This document shows, one piece after another, positions 1-11,400 of a stretch of 64,000 nucleotides of DNA. Location of the stretch: contig JAMXDE010000033.1 of the NCBI GenBank assembly GCA_026770025.1, positions 372,001-436,000 on the forward strand, in the 5' to 3' direction. The notes under the pieces were generated by a model. It was not told the origin of the DNA and did not search any database. It saw only the letters and a program-made list of their open reading frames with translations. Numbering within the stretch: the first letter of the stretch is position 1; the number at the start of each line of letters is the position of its first letter. This stretch comes from Craspedostauros australis. Taxonomy: Eukaryota; Bacillariophyta; Bacillariophyceae; Mastogloiales; Achnanthaceae. The translations under genes were made by a program, and so were the position numbers.

Positions 1-810
1 AAGGAACAGACGTGTGGGATTGGAGTGGGAGGACCCATTCTCCGTTGTGAATGATGAATCGGCATCTCTGGCACGGTATGCCATACTCGTATCGAGAGTG
101 AAGACTATCTCTCTGAAGTGGCCTCTCCCTACTTGCTCGTAGTCGTACTACTATGCAGCGAGTTGCCTCCGTTGTTGTGTGCTGTGTGTTGTGCAGATCG
201 CAGATGAGGATCATGGCGACACATCGCAACAGAGTGATCGTGTGGATGTTGTTTGTTGGAGTGATTCAGATCAACGGATCCAGCCGTTAAAGACGTTTGC
301 AGAACAAGTTCAAATGTGCCACCTTCCGAAATCGTTGCGACGCACTCTTTGCGTGTTGCATCCCCTGTCCAGAGACATTCAGTTCTGCATAGTAGATCAT
401 ATTATATAATATTCTATGACAGTACATCTATCAGATATCTGCGACCGTGAGTCGGCCATTGTGGTTGCTGTTGGGGCCCATGCCTGCAGGAGTAAGGATC
501 TGGCCCATCTTCTGTGCTCCACAACGACGACATCTTCAACTGTGCGCAAGCCTATGACAGAACCACCGAGTTGTCCATGCTCCTGCTTCGGAATGAACAG
601 AGAACAGAGAAAAGAACAAAGTTCCAAACTCCACTCTTTGCTGCGTAAGTGCCTCAAGGTGCTCAAGCTTATCAGTGCTGATCAATGCCAGCGTGTTGTG
701 GAGTGCGTCGTGGAGCGTGACGTGGAGTGGGTGTTCCTATTTTATCACCCACCTCATCCCAATCTCCTCCTTGCCACATCCAATCAATTGGCTTCACTGT
801 TGCCGTTCTG
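1..810. other. Intergenic, 3' side of MATH-BTB gene A
   Basis: Downstream flank of the minus-strand gene at 811-2076. It holds no credible gene. Short ORFs here are copied in the next unit together with the surrounding noncoding DNA, which shows the duplication and not coding constraint. Confidence 0.7.
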
Positions 811-2076
811 CTATTTGGTCTCCAACGATCGGATCTTCTCCAACAGAGAGGACCGGTCCATGTCCTCTTCCAACATCACATCATCTCTTTTCTCCAACCA
901 TTCATACAGCTCGTCGATCCGCATTCGGTCAAATTTGTCTCCAGTTGTCTTCGTCAAGTCCTCACAACTTGCATACTGATGAATCTCCCTCATCAGCTCA
1001 ACTGACTCAATCAGTTGACCGGCCTCACGTTGCCGTAACACTTTGTCCATATTCTTCCCCACCACCCTGATGCACTCTTCTTTCATCACATAGCAGCTGT
1101 GTGCATCTGCAAACAACAGAAGGTCGACGCATGAAGTCAGGTGGAGATGCTTTGCTGTCAACTTCGTCTCCAGCAAGATCTTGAGCTTCCAACAACCGAA
1201 GCGGTTGGCAACGATAAGCAGATCTTGCAATTGACGTCGGGTCATGTCATCTGCAAGGAAGGATGTATCATCAGCATAGATGAAACGAAGCACAAATCGG
1301 AAATGGTCGGGGTCGATCGTTGGAAACGAGATTGACTTTCCGTCACCATCTTCCTCCTCGACAGTTGTAGCTTCATCAATGATTGATTTCATGGCTGGTG
1401 CACCCAACAACAGCTGCCTGGTGTTCGCTTTGATGCGTTGTTGCTGATCATCGGAGCCAACAACGAAGGTGATGTCAGTGTGAGCCTCAGTTCGAAGCAT
1501 CTTGAGCCGTTCTTTGTTGAAACTTAGGGATGAAGTCCAGCGCTTACAGATATGCTCCAGCTGATCGAACTTGATGTGGATAGATAGAATGTCATCATCG
1601 AGTCCACGGTCGAGCACCTGTTTCATGGTCGTAAATTCGTCCCATCCCCAATTGGTATCTTTGCCCAAACAACATGTATATTCTCTTGTGGTCTTGGTGA
1701 TACCCAACTTGGGAATCGAGGCTGTGTACTTCACAGAGTACTCTTCATCCAACAACCATGACGCTTCGTCGAGATAAAGATACATCCCAACAAGATATCT
1801 TTGAGGTGAGTAGCAGCATCCCACCCGCTGCGCATCATTTTTTGAGAACTTTAGCATGAACTTCCATCGAGCACCGCCGCACCCAAAGACAGGAGAGTAC
1901 TTCTCCGTGAGTTGTTGGCACTTGACCTTAGAGAACTGATGAAACTTCACGACAATCAGGTGTTTCTCATGGTCATCATCACAATCGTCGTCGTTGTTGC
2001 CGTCGTTCTCATTCTTTCCCCGCTTGTTGATGTGTACGACCTTCACGGTCTCGTTGTTGTTGAGTGGTTGAGACAT
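811..2076 (-). CDS. MATH-BTB domain protein, copy A
   Basis: 421 residues, ATG start at 2076, TAG stop. The order is: Asp/Asn-rich N-terminus (about 1-38), MATH-like beta-sandwich (about 40-172, ending in a segment rich in IHIKF-type strands), BTB/POZ domain (about 200-305, opening with DITFVVG and containing FRFVLRFIYADD), a BACK-like helical segment (about 310-375), and a charged C-terminal helix pair (about 384-420) that resembles a SAP motif. Proteins of this architecture (SPOP family) usually act as CUL3 ubiquitin-ligase substrate adaptors: MATH binds substrate and BTB binds cullin. That role is inferred from domain order. Compared with copy B, differences are clustered at residues 84-95, 128-136, 195-223 and 237-240. 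Residues 87-88 and 135-136 give two CC pairs found only in copy A. Confidence 0.88.
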   Translation of the reverse strand: MSQPLNNNETVKVVHINKRGKNENDGNNDDDCDDDHEKHLIVVKFHQFSKVKCQQLTEKYSPVFGCGGARWKFMLKFSKNDAQRVGCCYSPQRYLVGMYLYLDEASWLLDEEYSVKYTASIPKLGITKTTREYTCCLGKDTNWGWDEFTTMKQVLDRGLDDDILSIHIKFDQLEHICKRWTSSLSFNKERLKMLRTEAHTDITFVVGSDDQQQRIKANTRQLLLGAPAMKSIIDEATTVEEEDGDGKSISFPTIDPDHFRFVLRFIYADDTSFLADDMTRRQLQDLLIVANRFGCWKLKILLETKLTAKHLHLTSCVDLLLFADAHSCYVMKEECIRVVGKNMDKVLRQREAGQLIESVELMREIHQYASCEDLTKTTGDKFDRMRIDELYEWLEKRDDVMLEEDMDRSSLLEKIRSLETK

Positions 2077-3476
2077 CGTCGAAGATGATGTGGTTCTGCA
2101 ACCAGAATGAGAGCAAGTGAGGGGTGGAGGAAGAGACGGATGCTTGGAAGGGGGACAGATTGAGGGTGCATGAACGGTTTATGAGCAAATTGTGGAATCT
2201 GATACCATGGACAGCATCAATTTCACGCTACATCTTCATTGCAGCTCAACTTTCCGCTCAACTTTCCCGCATTGATGAGAGGTCATCATGTAGAGTACGA
2301 CAACCCACGATACTGAGGCGCTGCGCTGAGCGTGGAATCATGCCGTAGTCCATGGTAGTCACTGCACGAGTGCTCAGACCATCTGGATCTGTATCTTCAT
2401 CTGCATCTTGCTGCGCAATACTCTGTGACCACACGATCACACGATCACACGATCATTCGATCACATGATCACGCGAAGATGTGATCGTGAATTGACGGAT
2501 TGATGGCTGTCGTATCGGAGACATCACGGTATTTTGCCCAAGTAAGATCATCATGATTCTCCAGCGCAAAGTATCGATGGCATTCACACGATCGTGTATC
2601 ATAAGTATTGTACAATGTTGCTCTGCGGAGTGTGGTAGGTATGGTGCTCTGTTGATGGCCACGGTGGAGCAAGGAACAAGGAACAGACGTGTGGGATTGG
2701 AGTGGGAGGACCCATTCTCCGTTGTGAATGATGAATCGGCATCTCTGGCACGGTATGCCATACTCGTATCGAGAGTGAAGACTATCTCTCTGAAGTGGCC
2801 TCTCCCTACTTGCTCGTAGTCGTACTACTATGCAGCGAGTTGCCTCCGTTGTTGTGTGCTGTGTGTTGTGCAGATCGCAGATGAGGATCATGGCGACACA
2901 TCGCAACAGAGTGATCGTGTGGATGTTGTTTGTTGGAGTGATTCAGATCAACGGATCCAGCCGTTAAAGACGTTTGCAGAACAAGTTCAAATGTGCCACC
3001 TTCCGAAATCGTTGCGACGCACTCTTTGCGTGTTGCATCCCCTGTCCAGAGACATTCAGTTCTGCATAGTAGATCATATTATATAATATTCTATGACAGT
3101 ACATCTATCAGATATCTGCGACCGTGAGTCGGCCACGATGGTTGCTGTTGGGGGCCCATGCATGGAGGAGTAAGGATCTGGCCCATCTTCAGTACTCCAC
3201 AAAGACGACATCTTCAACTGCGAGGAAGCCTATGACAGAACCACCGAGTTGTCCATGCTCCTGCTTCGGAATGAACAGAGAACAGAGAAAAGAACAAAGT
3301 TCCAAACTCCACTCCATGCCGGATTAGTGCCTCAAGGTGCTCAAGCTTATCAGCGCTTATCAATGCCAGAGTGTTGTGGAGTGTATCGTGGAGTGGGTGT
3401 TCCTATTTTATCACCCACCTCATCTCAGTCTCGTCCTTGCCGAATTTAATCAATTGCCTTCAATGTTGCCGTTCTG
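2077..3476. other. Intergenic between MATH-BTB copies A and B
   Basis: Contains the upstream region of copy A (2077-2677) and the downstream region of copy B (2678-3476). Around 2430-2500 there is a run of short GATC-centred palindromic words (cacgatca, tgatcacg), also present near 5110-5160 upstream of copy B, so it belongs to the duplicated promoter. No other gene seen. Confidence 0.7.
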
Positions 3477-5351
3477 CTATTTGGTCTCCAATGATCGAAT
3501 CTTCTCCAACAGAGAGGACCGGTCCATGTCCTCTTCCAACATCACATCATCTCTTTTCTCCAACCACTCATACAGCTCATCGATCCGCATTTGGCTGAAT
3601 TCGTCTCCAGTTGTTTTCGTCAAGTCCTCACAACTTGCATACTGATGAATCTCCCTCATCAGCTCAACTGACTCGATCAGTTGACCGGCCTCACGTTGCC
3701 GTAACACTTTGGCCATATTCTTCCCCACCACCTTGATGCACTCTTCTTTCAGCACACAGCAGCTGTGTGCATCTGAAAACAACAGAAGGTCGACGCATGA
3801 AGTCAGGTGGAGATGCTTTGCTGTCAACTTCGTCTCCAGCAAGATCTTGAGCTTCCAACAACCGAAGTGGTTGGCAACGATCAGCAGATCTTGCAATTGA
3901 CGTCGGGTCATGTCATCTGCAAGGAAGGATGTATCATCAGCATAGATGAAACGAAGCATGAATCGGAAATGGTCGGGGTCGATCGTTGGAAACGAGATTG
4001 ACTTTCCGTCTCCATCTTCCTCGTTGGCAGTTGTAGCTTCATCAATGAATGATTTCATTGATGGTGCTCCTGCTAACACGAATGAGGTGTTCGCTTTGAT
4101 GCGTTGCTGTTGATCGCTGGAGCCAACAACGAAGGTGATGTCGGCGAGAGTTCCTGCATGAAGCATCTTGAGCCGTTCTTTGTTGAAACTTAGGGATGAA
4201 GTCCAGCGCTTACAGATATGCTCCAGCTGATCGAACTTGATGTGGATAGATAGAATGTCATCATCGAGTCCACGGTCGAGCACCTGTTTCATGGTCGTAA
4301 ATTCGTCCCATCCCCAATTGGTATCTTTGCCCAAACAAAATGTATGTTCTCCTGAGGTGTCGGTGATACCCAACTTGGGAATCGAGGCTGTGTACTTCAC
4401 AGAGTACTCTTCATCCAACAACCATGACGCTTCGTCGAGATAAAGATACATCCCAACACGATATCCTTGAGGCGAGTCAGAGCCTTCCCCCGACTGCGCA
4501 TCATTTTTTGAGAACTTTAGCATGAACTTCCATCGAACACCGCCGCACCCAAAGACAGGAGAGTACTTCTCCGTGAGTCGTTGGCACTTGACCTTAGAGA
4601 ACTGATGAAACTTCACGACAATCAAGTGTTTCTCATGGTCATCATCACAATCGTCGTCGTTGTTGCCGTCGTTCTCATTATTTCCCCGCTTGTTGACGTG
4701 TACGACCTTCACGGTCTCGTTGTTGTTGAGTGGTTGAGACATCGTCGAAGATGATGTGGTTCTGAAACGAGAATGCGAGAAAGTGAGGGATGGAGGAAGA
4801 GGCGGATGGTTGAAAAGGGGGCAGACGAAGGGTACATGAGCGAATTATGAGCGGTTAATGAGCAAATTGTGGAATCTGATACCATGGACAGCCTCAATTC
4901 CACGCTGCGTCATGCTTCCCTGCTTTCCGCTCAACCTGCCACTCAACTTCCCCACATGGATGAGAGGTCATCATGCAGAGTACGACAACCCACGATACTG
5001 AGGCGCTGCGCTGAGCGTGGAATCATGCCGTAGTCCATGGTAGTCACTGCACGAGTGCTCAGACCATCTGTATCTGTATCTTCATCTTGCTGCGCAATAC
5101 TCTGTGACCACACGATCATGCGATCATGCGATCACATGATCACGCGAAGATGTGATCGTGAATTGACGGATTGATGGCCGTCGCATCGGAGACATCACGG
5201 CACTTTGCCCAAGTAAAATCATCATCATGATTCTCCAGCGCAAAGTATCGATGGCATTCACACGATCGTGTACCAAAAGTATTGTGCAGTGTGGATCTGC
5301 GGAGCGTGGTAGGTATGGTACTCTGTTGATGGCCACGGTGGAGCAAGGAAC
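2678..5351 (-). repeat. Tandem segmental unit 2 (MATH-BTB gene B plus flanks)
   Basis: Second unit, 2674 bases to the next junction. The start is marked by AAGGAACAGACGTGTGGG, found at position 1 and at 2678, and with one change at 5352. Upstream and downstream flanks of the enclosed gene align with units 1 and 3. Confidence 0.9.
3477..4742 (-). CDS. MATH-BTB domain protein, copy B
   Basis: 421 residues, ATG at 4742. Same architecture as copy A: acidic N-terminus, MATH (about 40-172), BTB (about 200-305), BACK-like helices and a SAP-like C-terminal pair ending in EKIRSLETK. Most of the protein is identical to copy A. The differences are concentrated in short MATH and early-BTB blocks, for example residues 84-94 (SGEGSDSPQGY here) and 195-223 (HAGTLADITF, then NTSFVLAGAP). 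At most of the block positions copy B is closer to the more distant copy C (for example SEG/GEG and TTGE/TSGE), which suggests that copy A carries the derived state. Probable ubiquitin-ligase adaptor by family. Confidence 0.88.
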   Translation of the reverse strand: MSQPLNNNETVKVVHVNKRGNNENDGNNDDDCDDDHEKHLIVVKFHQFSKVKCQRLTEKYSPVFGCGGVRWKFMLKFSKNDAQSGEGSDSPQGYRVGMYLYLDEASWLLDEEYSVKYTASIPKLGITDTSGEHTFCLGKDTNWGWDEFTTMKQVLDRGLDDDILSIHIKFDQLEHICKRWTSSLSFNKERLKMLHAGTLADITFVVGSSDQQQRIKANTSFVLAGAPSMKSFIDEATTANEEDGDGKSISFPTIDPDHFRFMLRFIYADDTSFLADDMTRRQLQDLLIVANHFGCWKLKILLETKLTAKHLHLTSCVDLLLFSDAHSCCVLKEECIKVVGKNMAKVLRQREAGQLIESVELMREIHQYASCEDLTKTTGDEFSQMRIDELYEWLEKRDDVMLEEDMDRSSLLEKIRSLETK

Positions 5352-6227
5352 AAGGAGCAGACGTGTGGGATTGAAGTGGGAGGACCCACTCTTCGTTGTG
5401 AATGATGAATCGACATCCCTGCCACGGCGTGGAACACTCGTATCGAGAGTGAAGACTATCTCTCTGAAGTGGCCTCTCCCTACTTGCTCATAGTCGTAGT
5501 CGTACTACTATGCCGTGGTTCCGCTGACGTTTGCTCTGGTTGCGATGATCCAGCGAGTTGTCTCCGTTGTTGTCTGCTGTGTGTGTTGTGCGGATCGCAG
5601 ATGAGGATCATGGCGACACATCACAGCAGCATGATCGTGTGGATGCTGTTTGTTGGAGCGGTTCAGAACAAAGCAGATCCAGCCGTTAAAGACGTTTGAA
5701 GAACAAATTCAAATGTGCCACCTTCCGAAATCGCTGCGATGCACTCTTCGTGCACTGCATCCCCTGTCCAGAGACATTCAGTTCTGCATAGTAGATCATA
5801 GAATAGAATATGATATAATGTATTAGTACATCTATGTGATCTCTGCGAGCGTGAGTCGGCCATTGTGGTTGCTGTTGGGGGTCATGCCTACAGGAGTAAG
5901 GATCTGGCCCATCTTCCGTACTCCACAACAACGACATCTGCAGCTGCGAGCAAGCCTCTGGCAGAACCATTGGTTGTCACAACCACTGGTTGATGCATGT
6001 CCTCGCCTCATCTCGGAACGAACAGAAAACAAGAGAATGGCTCAGTATGCTCTACAGGTATAATACATCCCAACGCACAGTACTCACGCGTATCAATGCC
6101 TGTGTATCTGCAGTGTGTACATTGTGTGCACTCCAATCTCATTACGGATACCCATCTTTCCCCATCGCCCACTTCATCATCTACTTCGCTCTCCTCTACA
6201 TCCCCATCTCAATCTTGGCACATCCAA
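4743..6227. other. Intergenic between MATH-BTB copies B and C
   Basis: Upstream region of copy B (4743-5351) and downstream region of copy C (5352-6227). The 5352-5900 part aligns with 1-480 and 2678-3160 but with many substitutions and small indels, so unit 3 is the oldest split. No further gene seen. Confidence 0.65.
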
Positions 6228-7622
6228 TCAATCGGCTCTCCCATTCGCACTCTGTCCCTTGCTCTCCAATGATCGAACCCTCTCCAACAAACACCCCCGC
6301 CCCATATCCCCCTCCAACACCACATCCTCCCTCTCATCCAACCACCTGTACAGCTCATCGATTCGCATTCCATCGAACCTGTCGTCTCCACTGCTGCGCT
6401 TGTGGCCGGGACTCTCAGCTATCTTCTTCATCAACTCGCCCGATCTGGCCAGCTGGATGTGATGGCCACGCTGGAACACCTCAGTCAAGTTCTTGAGGAC
6501 CACCTTGACACACTCTTCCTCCAACACACAGCACCTGTGCGCATCTGCGAACACCAGCAGATCGACACATGAAGCCACATTCAGATGCTTCGCTGCGAGT
6601 CTCGTCTCCACCACGATCTTGAGCTTCCAGCAACCGAAGAGATGGGCCACGAGCAACAGATCTCGCAGCTCGGCTTGTGTGGTATCATCCGTGATGAAGG
6701 ATATGTCATCCGCGTAGATGAATTGGAGCATGGATCGAAAGTGGCGTGGATTGGTTTCTGGCAGCGAGATGCACTTTTCATCGCCAATGCTGCCACCAAC
6801 AGCTGTCGCAGGTGCAGACGTCGTTTCCACGGGTGTGGCTCCAGCCATGATCAATCGCATGGCTGGATTTCCCACCAGTATGAACATGGTGTTGGCCTTG
6901 ATGCGTTGCTGTTGATCACCAGTGCCGACCACGAAGGTGATGTTGGCATGCGTCTCGGTCCGAAGCATCTTGAGCCTGTCCCTGTTGAAGGCGAGGGATG
7001 GTGTCCAGCGATTGCAGATGTGTTGAAGTTGATGGAACTTGACGTGCACAGAGAGGGTGTCGTCATCGAGTCCATCATTGAGCACTTTGTTCACGGTCGT
7101 GTTCTTGAGCCATCCACATGCTCGGTTTGCACCCAACCGATAGAAGTATGCTTGCTCTCCTGTGGTCTCGGTGACACCAAGCTTGGGGATCGAGGCTTCG
7201 TACCTGACGGAGTAATCTTCACCGAACAGCCACGGTGCGTCGTCAAGATACAGGAACATTCCAAGATAGTAGTCTGGAGCAAATTCGGTGCCTTCGCTCG
7301 GCTGTGCGTCGTCAATGGAGATCTTGAGCCTCAGGTACCACCGAGCGCCTCCGCACTCGAAGGAGGAAGAGTCAATGCGCTTCTTTGTCTTGTGGTAGAT
7401 CTTGGAAAAGCGATGGAACTTGACCACAATAAGGTCTCTCTCGTGATCATGAGCATCACCATGAGCATCACCATGATCACCAGCGTCGTCGCCGTCTCCG
7501 CCGTGTTCCCTCTTTGCTCGCTTGTTGACGTGCACGACCTGAACGCCTTGATTGATGTTGTGAGCTTGGGCGGGAAAGTCAGCTTCTTCCGAATTGGAAT
7601 TGGAACGAGGATGTTTCGTCAT
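5352..7622 (-). repeat. Tandem segmental unit 3 (MATH-BTB gene C plus 3' flank)
   Basis: Third unit of the array, clearly diverged from units 1 and 2. Homology is obvious in the 3' flank (5352-5900) and through the coding region. I do not see the 5' flank of units 1 and 2 repeated upstream of 7622, so the right edge of the duplication lies near the gene start. Confidence 0.8.
6228..7622 (-). CDS. MATH-BTB domain protein, copy C (divergent paralogue)
   Basis: 464 residues, ATG at 7622, TGA stop. The N-terminus is longer than in copies A and B and rich in His and Asp (about residues 38-62). MATH follows at about 65-200, BTB at about 230-345 (NITFVVG, then FRSMLQFIYADD), BACK-like helices, and the same SAP-like C-terminal module (MRIDELYRWLDER, then LLERVRSLESK) with an extra 10-residue tail. 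A linker inside BTB (about 265-290, Thr/Ala/Gly-rich) is longer than in A and B. Likely the same CUL3-adaptor type. It is the outermost member of the array and faces the LanC-like gene across a shared promoter region. Confidence 0.87.
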   Translation of the reverse strand: MTKHPRSNSNSEEADFPAQAHNINQGVQVVHVNKRAKREHGGDGDDAGDHGDAHGDAHDHERDLIVVKFHRFSKIYHKTKKRIDSSSFECGGARWYLRLKISIDDAQPSEGTEFAPDYYLGMFLYLDDAPWLFGEDYSVRYEASIPKLGVTETTGEQAYFYRLGANRACGWLKNTTVNKVLNDGLDDDTLSVHVKFHQLQHICNRWTPSLAFNRDRLKMLRTETHANITFVVGTGDQQQRIKANTMFILVGNPAMRLIMAGATPVETTSAPATAVGGSIGDEKCISLPETNPRHFRSMLQFIYADDISFITDDTTQAELRDLLLVAHLFGCWKLKIVVETRLAAKHLNVASCVDLLVFADAHRCCVLEEECVKVVLKNLTEVFQRGHHIQLARSGELMKKIAESPGHKRSSGDDRFDGMRIDELYRWLDEREDVVLEGDMGRGCLLERVRSLESKGQSANGRAD

Positions 7623-8471
7623 GATTCAAGGTGATGTCGATAACACGAAGTATAGTATTGGTATGGTGTTGAGACAAGTATAGTATTGCAATAGGTTGTG
7701 CTATGGGTGGTGCAACCGTCAGTGTGGTGAGACGAAGATCTGTCGGAGTGCTGAGTTGGTTCTGTGTGGTCGGTGTCACCTCATGTTTGTGATGAAGTGG
7801 TGGTGGGTGTGTCAATCATGACGTCTTTGGTGTCTCGTTGGCGGGAATGGGAATCTTGACCACTCAGTCACGCTTAATTTGAGTCCTTTTTCGTCGAGCG
7901 GTTATTGTGTTTATTTTAAGTAACGTTATGTTAACGTCATCATATTTTGGCAACAGAGGAACCACGGATACACATGGTGAGTTTCGCGCGCACCGTGTGG
8001 GTGGAGTCATGATCGTGTCACCGTGCCAAACGCACGAACCTCGGGCGTTGGCGGGTCGTGTTGGATCGTCGCTCCGTGTTGCGAATGGCGTGTCGTGTGA
8101 GTGTCTTTCTTGGTGGTGAGTTCTCTCTGTTGTGTTGGATCTCGGTTGTGTCCAAAGCCCATCCCAGAGTTCACTCTTCTTGCTCTGCCTCTTCACCGCA
8201 TTGCATTGAATTGACTTGCATTGACTTGTATTGTTTCGAACGACACTGCCTTGATTGGCCCATCCATCATTGATTCATCGACTGCGGCATAGTCTTGACG
8301 AGGAGACGCAGCAGCAACAAGAGAGCGAGATCAGCGCAGCGCACGACCTATTGGTACACATGGTGCAATAGCTGGTATAGTACGAGTAGAGCTGCCCAAG
8401 TACGCGTATTGGTGCCATACAAGTCAGGCGAAGCCAGCTGTTGATCATCCGCTGTTGATCATCTGCTGAGC
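7623..8471. promoter_or_regulatory. Divergent promoter region between MATH-BTB C and the LanC-like gene
   Basis: The two genes point away from each other across 849 bases without a credible ORF. It holds TGACGTC at 7819-7825 and ACGTCA at 7934-7939, the latter inside a TAACGT-rich stretch. TGACGT-type bZIP sites are known as CO2/cAMP response elements in the diatom Phaeodactylum. Their function here is only a guess. Confidence 0.4.
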
Positions 8472-11400
8472 ATGACGAACAGACTGCATCACGGAGGGCA
8501 GAGCCGTGCAACAACGCGACAACACAGACCAACGCAGATGCAAGCGCACGCCGGGAAGGGCATGAAGACCAAGGGAGCTGCTGGTGCTGGTGCTGGAAAG
8601 AAGCCTGTGTCCACCGCAGCAGCGAGCTCACCAAGCAGGAAGGAGGGGATGATGGTGACGCCCACCAAGCCAAGACGATCCTCGCGGCAGCCGCAGATGA
8701 CCAAGACGGGCGCTTCGAACGGAGTCCGTGCTGCGGTCACACCGGAAGAGCAGCAGCATCAACAACAGCTGCTGATGCAGCGCTCGCCTCCTGCTGCTCT
8801 GCGCCCACCTACGGCCGCGAATGCTGCGGGGTCTCCATCTGCATCGTCCTCCTCCTCTTCATCCTCGTCTTCAGATGGCGCTGGATCGGACGCCGCCGAC
8901 GTCAACATCAACCACTACCATGCCACGCTGGCCAGGGAGTGGCTCAACCATTCCTTGCGCACGCAGCCATCGCCTGATGGAACCCTGTCGGATGGCTCGC
9001 TCTTCACCTGGACCTTCCTGCAGCACAAGTACGCCATCACCATGTCACCCCCATCGTCTTCCGCACCTCCGCCCAACGGAGCAGCCGCAACCACACCTGT
9101 GGTCAAGGTGGACAGCGCCGGTGATGCAGCTGTCGATCAACCCGATGCTCATCACAAGCGTTCTCGGCGACGCAAGCGATTGCAATCCGCACACGATGTG
9201 GCAGAACAGATGCTCTCCAAGGTGGTTCACAAGGATGCGGATGGAGCATCGGCGCCTGCATCAACATTGAGCATGTGGAGCAACCAATGGCTGGGTTCCA
9301 ACTGCATGCTCCTGGTCACGGCCCAGACGCTGCACCAGCACACCAAGTCGTCGCAGTCATCAACGCTCATGGAAACGACCTCAAAGATTGTCACGTACTT
9401 GCGTGATCAATGGAGGCAGATCCAAGCATCGCCCAACAACAGCCTGCCTTCATCGCCCAGCGCTGTCATTGCGTACGGCCATCTGGCTTCCACCGCAGCA
9501 GGTGCGTTGGAGACCATCTTTTGGCTTCGCGATCGCCTCCATGATCCCAACTTGGCCTCTGACTTGGTCTTGGATCTGGCCTCGCGCATTCTGGTCTGCG
9601 GCAAGGACACTGCTGCGTACATCAAGCAATCCAAGGCCAGAACCAATTCGCCATCTCCGTACATGCTCTACTGGAAGACAACCGGCCGAAGCGCCAACAC
9701 CGATTGGTGGTGTGACATGCCCGGCATCCTGCACTCCCTCCTCAATCTGGCGCCCACGGAGTGGAAGCACCTCGAGACCACCTCCTTCCCAAAGGCGAGG
9801 CTCATCGTGCGCAGCACCGTGGATCTCTGCATGGAACGGTACGGCTTCGTCGTCGGTTCCAAGGTCACGTCGTACGCCACCTCGCCATTCTCCCACGTCC
9901 TGCTCAGCCTCCAGGCGCATGCTTGCTTCGGCGACGTGCGGTACTGGCGATTCGCGGAGGGCGTCGCGGACAGCCTGCTCTGGAAGCAGCAGGATTCCAT
10001 CATCGATGCTTCGGACGTCCTCATCGGATCCGCGCAGATCTTCCTCCTCCTCGCATCGCGCGACGCCAACGCGCAAACGTGGAAACAGCGTGCGCAACAG
10101 ACCTGCCAGTCGCTTCTGGCCAAGAGCAGCGCTGGCGTCGGAGGCGTCCTGCAGGGCGTCGGCGGCGTCATCAACCTTCTTCTGGATCTGTCGCGCAAGG
10201 ATGTCGCCGCCGTCAACACGGTGCGTCGCATGATTCCGCCGCAGGCCATGCCATCCACCGTGGAATACTACCTGCACGAAGTCGCCGCCAACATCGATGA
10301 CGATTCCGTGCTCCTCATGGAGGATCCGTTGGAAACGCGGACGCCCGTCAAGGCGACGACTCCGCAACAATCCACGACTCCCGTTGTGCAGGATCATTTC
10401 GATGACATTGATGGCGTGCCGCAGGAACTCAGCGAATCCGAGATTCCGTTGTCACGCGCCATGGATGAAGCACGCAAGCAGAAGCCGAACGGCGCCACGC
10501 AGTCTCCGGCTAATGCTGTGGACGCGCAAGATGGATCCTCGCAACGCAAGGCGGAGCAGACCAACGGCCACGTTAGCCCTAAATCGCTCGAGCCACAGAA
10601 GGGGCAGTCCGGCGTCGATCTCGCCATGTTCCTCCTGGAGCAGAACATGATGAACACCGACAGCGTCATCACCAACAATCACAATGACGACCAATTGGAA
10701 TCCCTGCTCTACTTGCGGGTCATGCTCAGCAACGCGCTTGCGGCAGCATGCAACGATCCCACCGGCGATAACTGCATCTATCTCAAGACGGCGTGGGTCG
10801 ATGCAACATCGGCATTGCGCGCCAAAGAAAAGCTGGCTTCGTCACGATCGGCAGATGCGCCCATGCCCGATCTACTCAACACCAACGCGTTGGGAATCAA
10901 CTGCCTCCTGGTCGCCATCATGAGGCGACGCGACAAAACGGACAAGGCGCATAGTTTGGCGGACCAGATTATCCAGCAGCTGCAGCGCGAATACGACAGC
11001 GAAACCAAGGATTGCAGTTTGGTCGGTGGCAAGGCATCCCTCTTGCGTGCCATTGCGTACTTGCGACGCACACTCGACGAATCCATGTTCGGCTCCACCC
11101 TCGTGCTGCAAATCGCCAAGGATATTCTCATGATCGGCATGCAAACCGCGCGCAACTACAAATCCAGCTACATGCTGCTGTGGGATCATCAAGACGACGA
11201 CAGCGCAGTTCCGCAGTTGGGTGCCGCGCACGGATTGATCGGGATCCTGTACACTCTGCTGGATGCCCTTCATGCGGAGGAATGGACTGCGCTCGACCAA
11301 AGCCTCCCGCGCGTCAAGGATGTCATCTACAGCACCATCGAGAATCTGGAGAACACGCGCGATCCATGCGGGCGTATCTTCCCAACCATCGATGATACCG

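Larger units (their letters stand above)
1..2677 (-). repeat. Tandem segmental unit 1 (MATH-BTB gene A plus flanks)
   Basis: First of three head-to-tail units. Bases 1-458 match 2678-3135 with no difference that I can see, and the gene inside (811-2076) is a close paralogue of the gene at 3477-4742. The offset between units 1 and 2 is 2677 bases. The unit continues beyond the left window edge, so further copies may lie there. Confidence 0.9.

Noticed and set aside
179..409. 76-codon ORF repeated identically at 2856-3086
   Set aside because: The whole surrounding noncoding segment is identical, and the third unit does not keep the frame, so identity reflects duplication.
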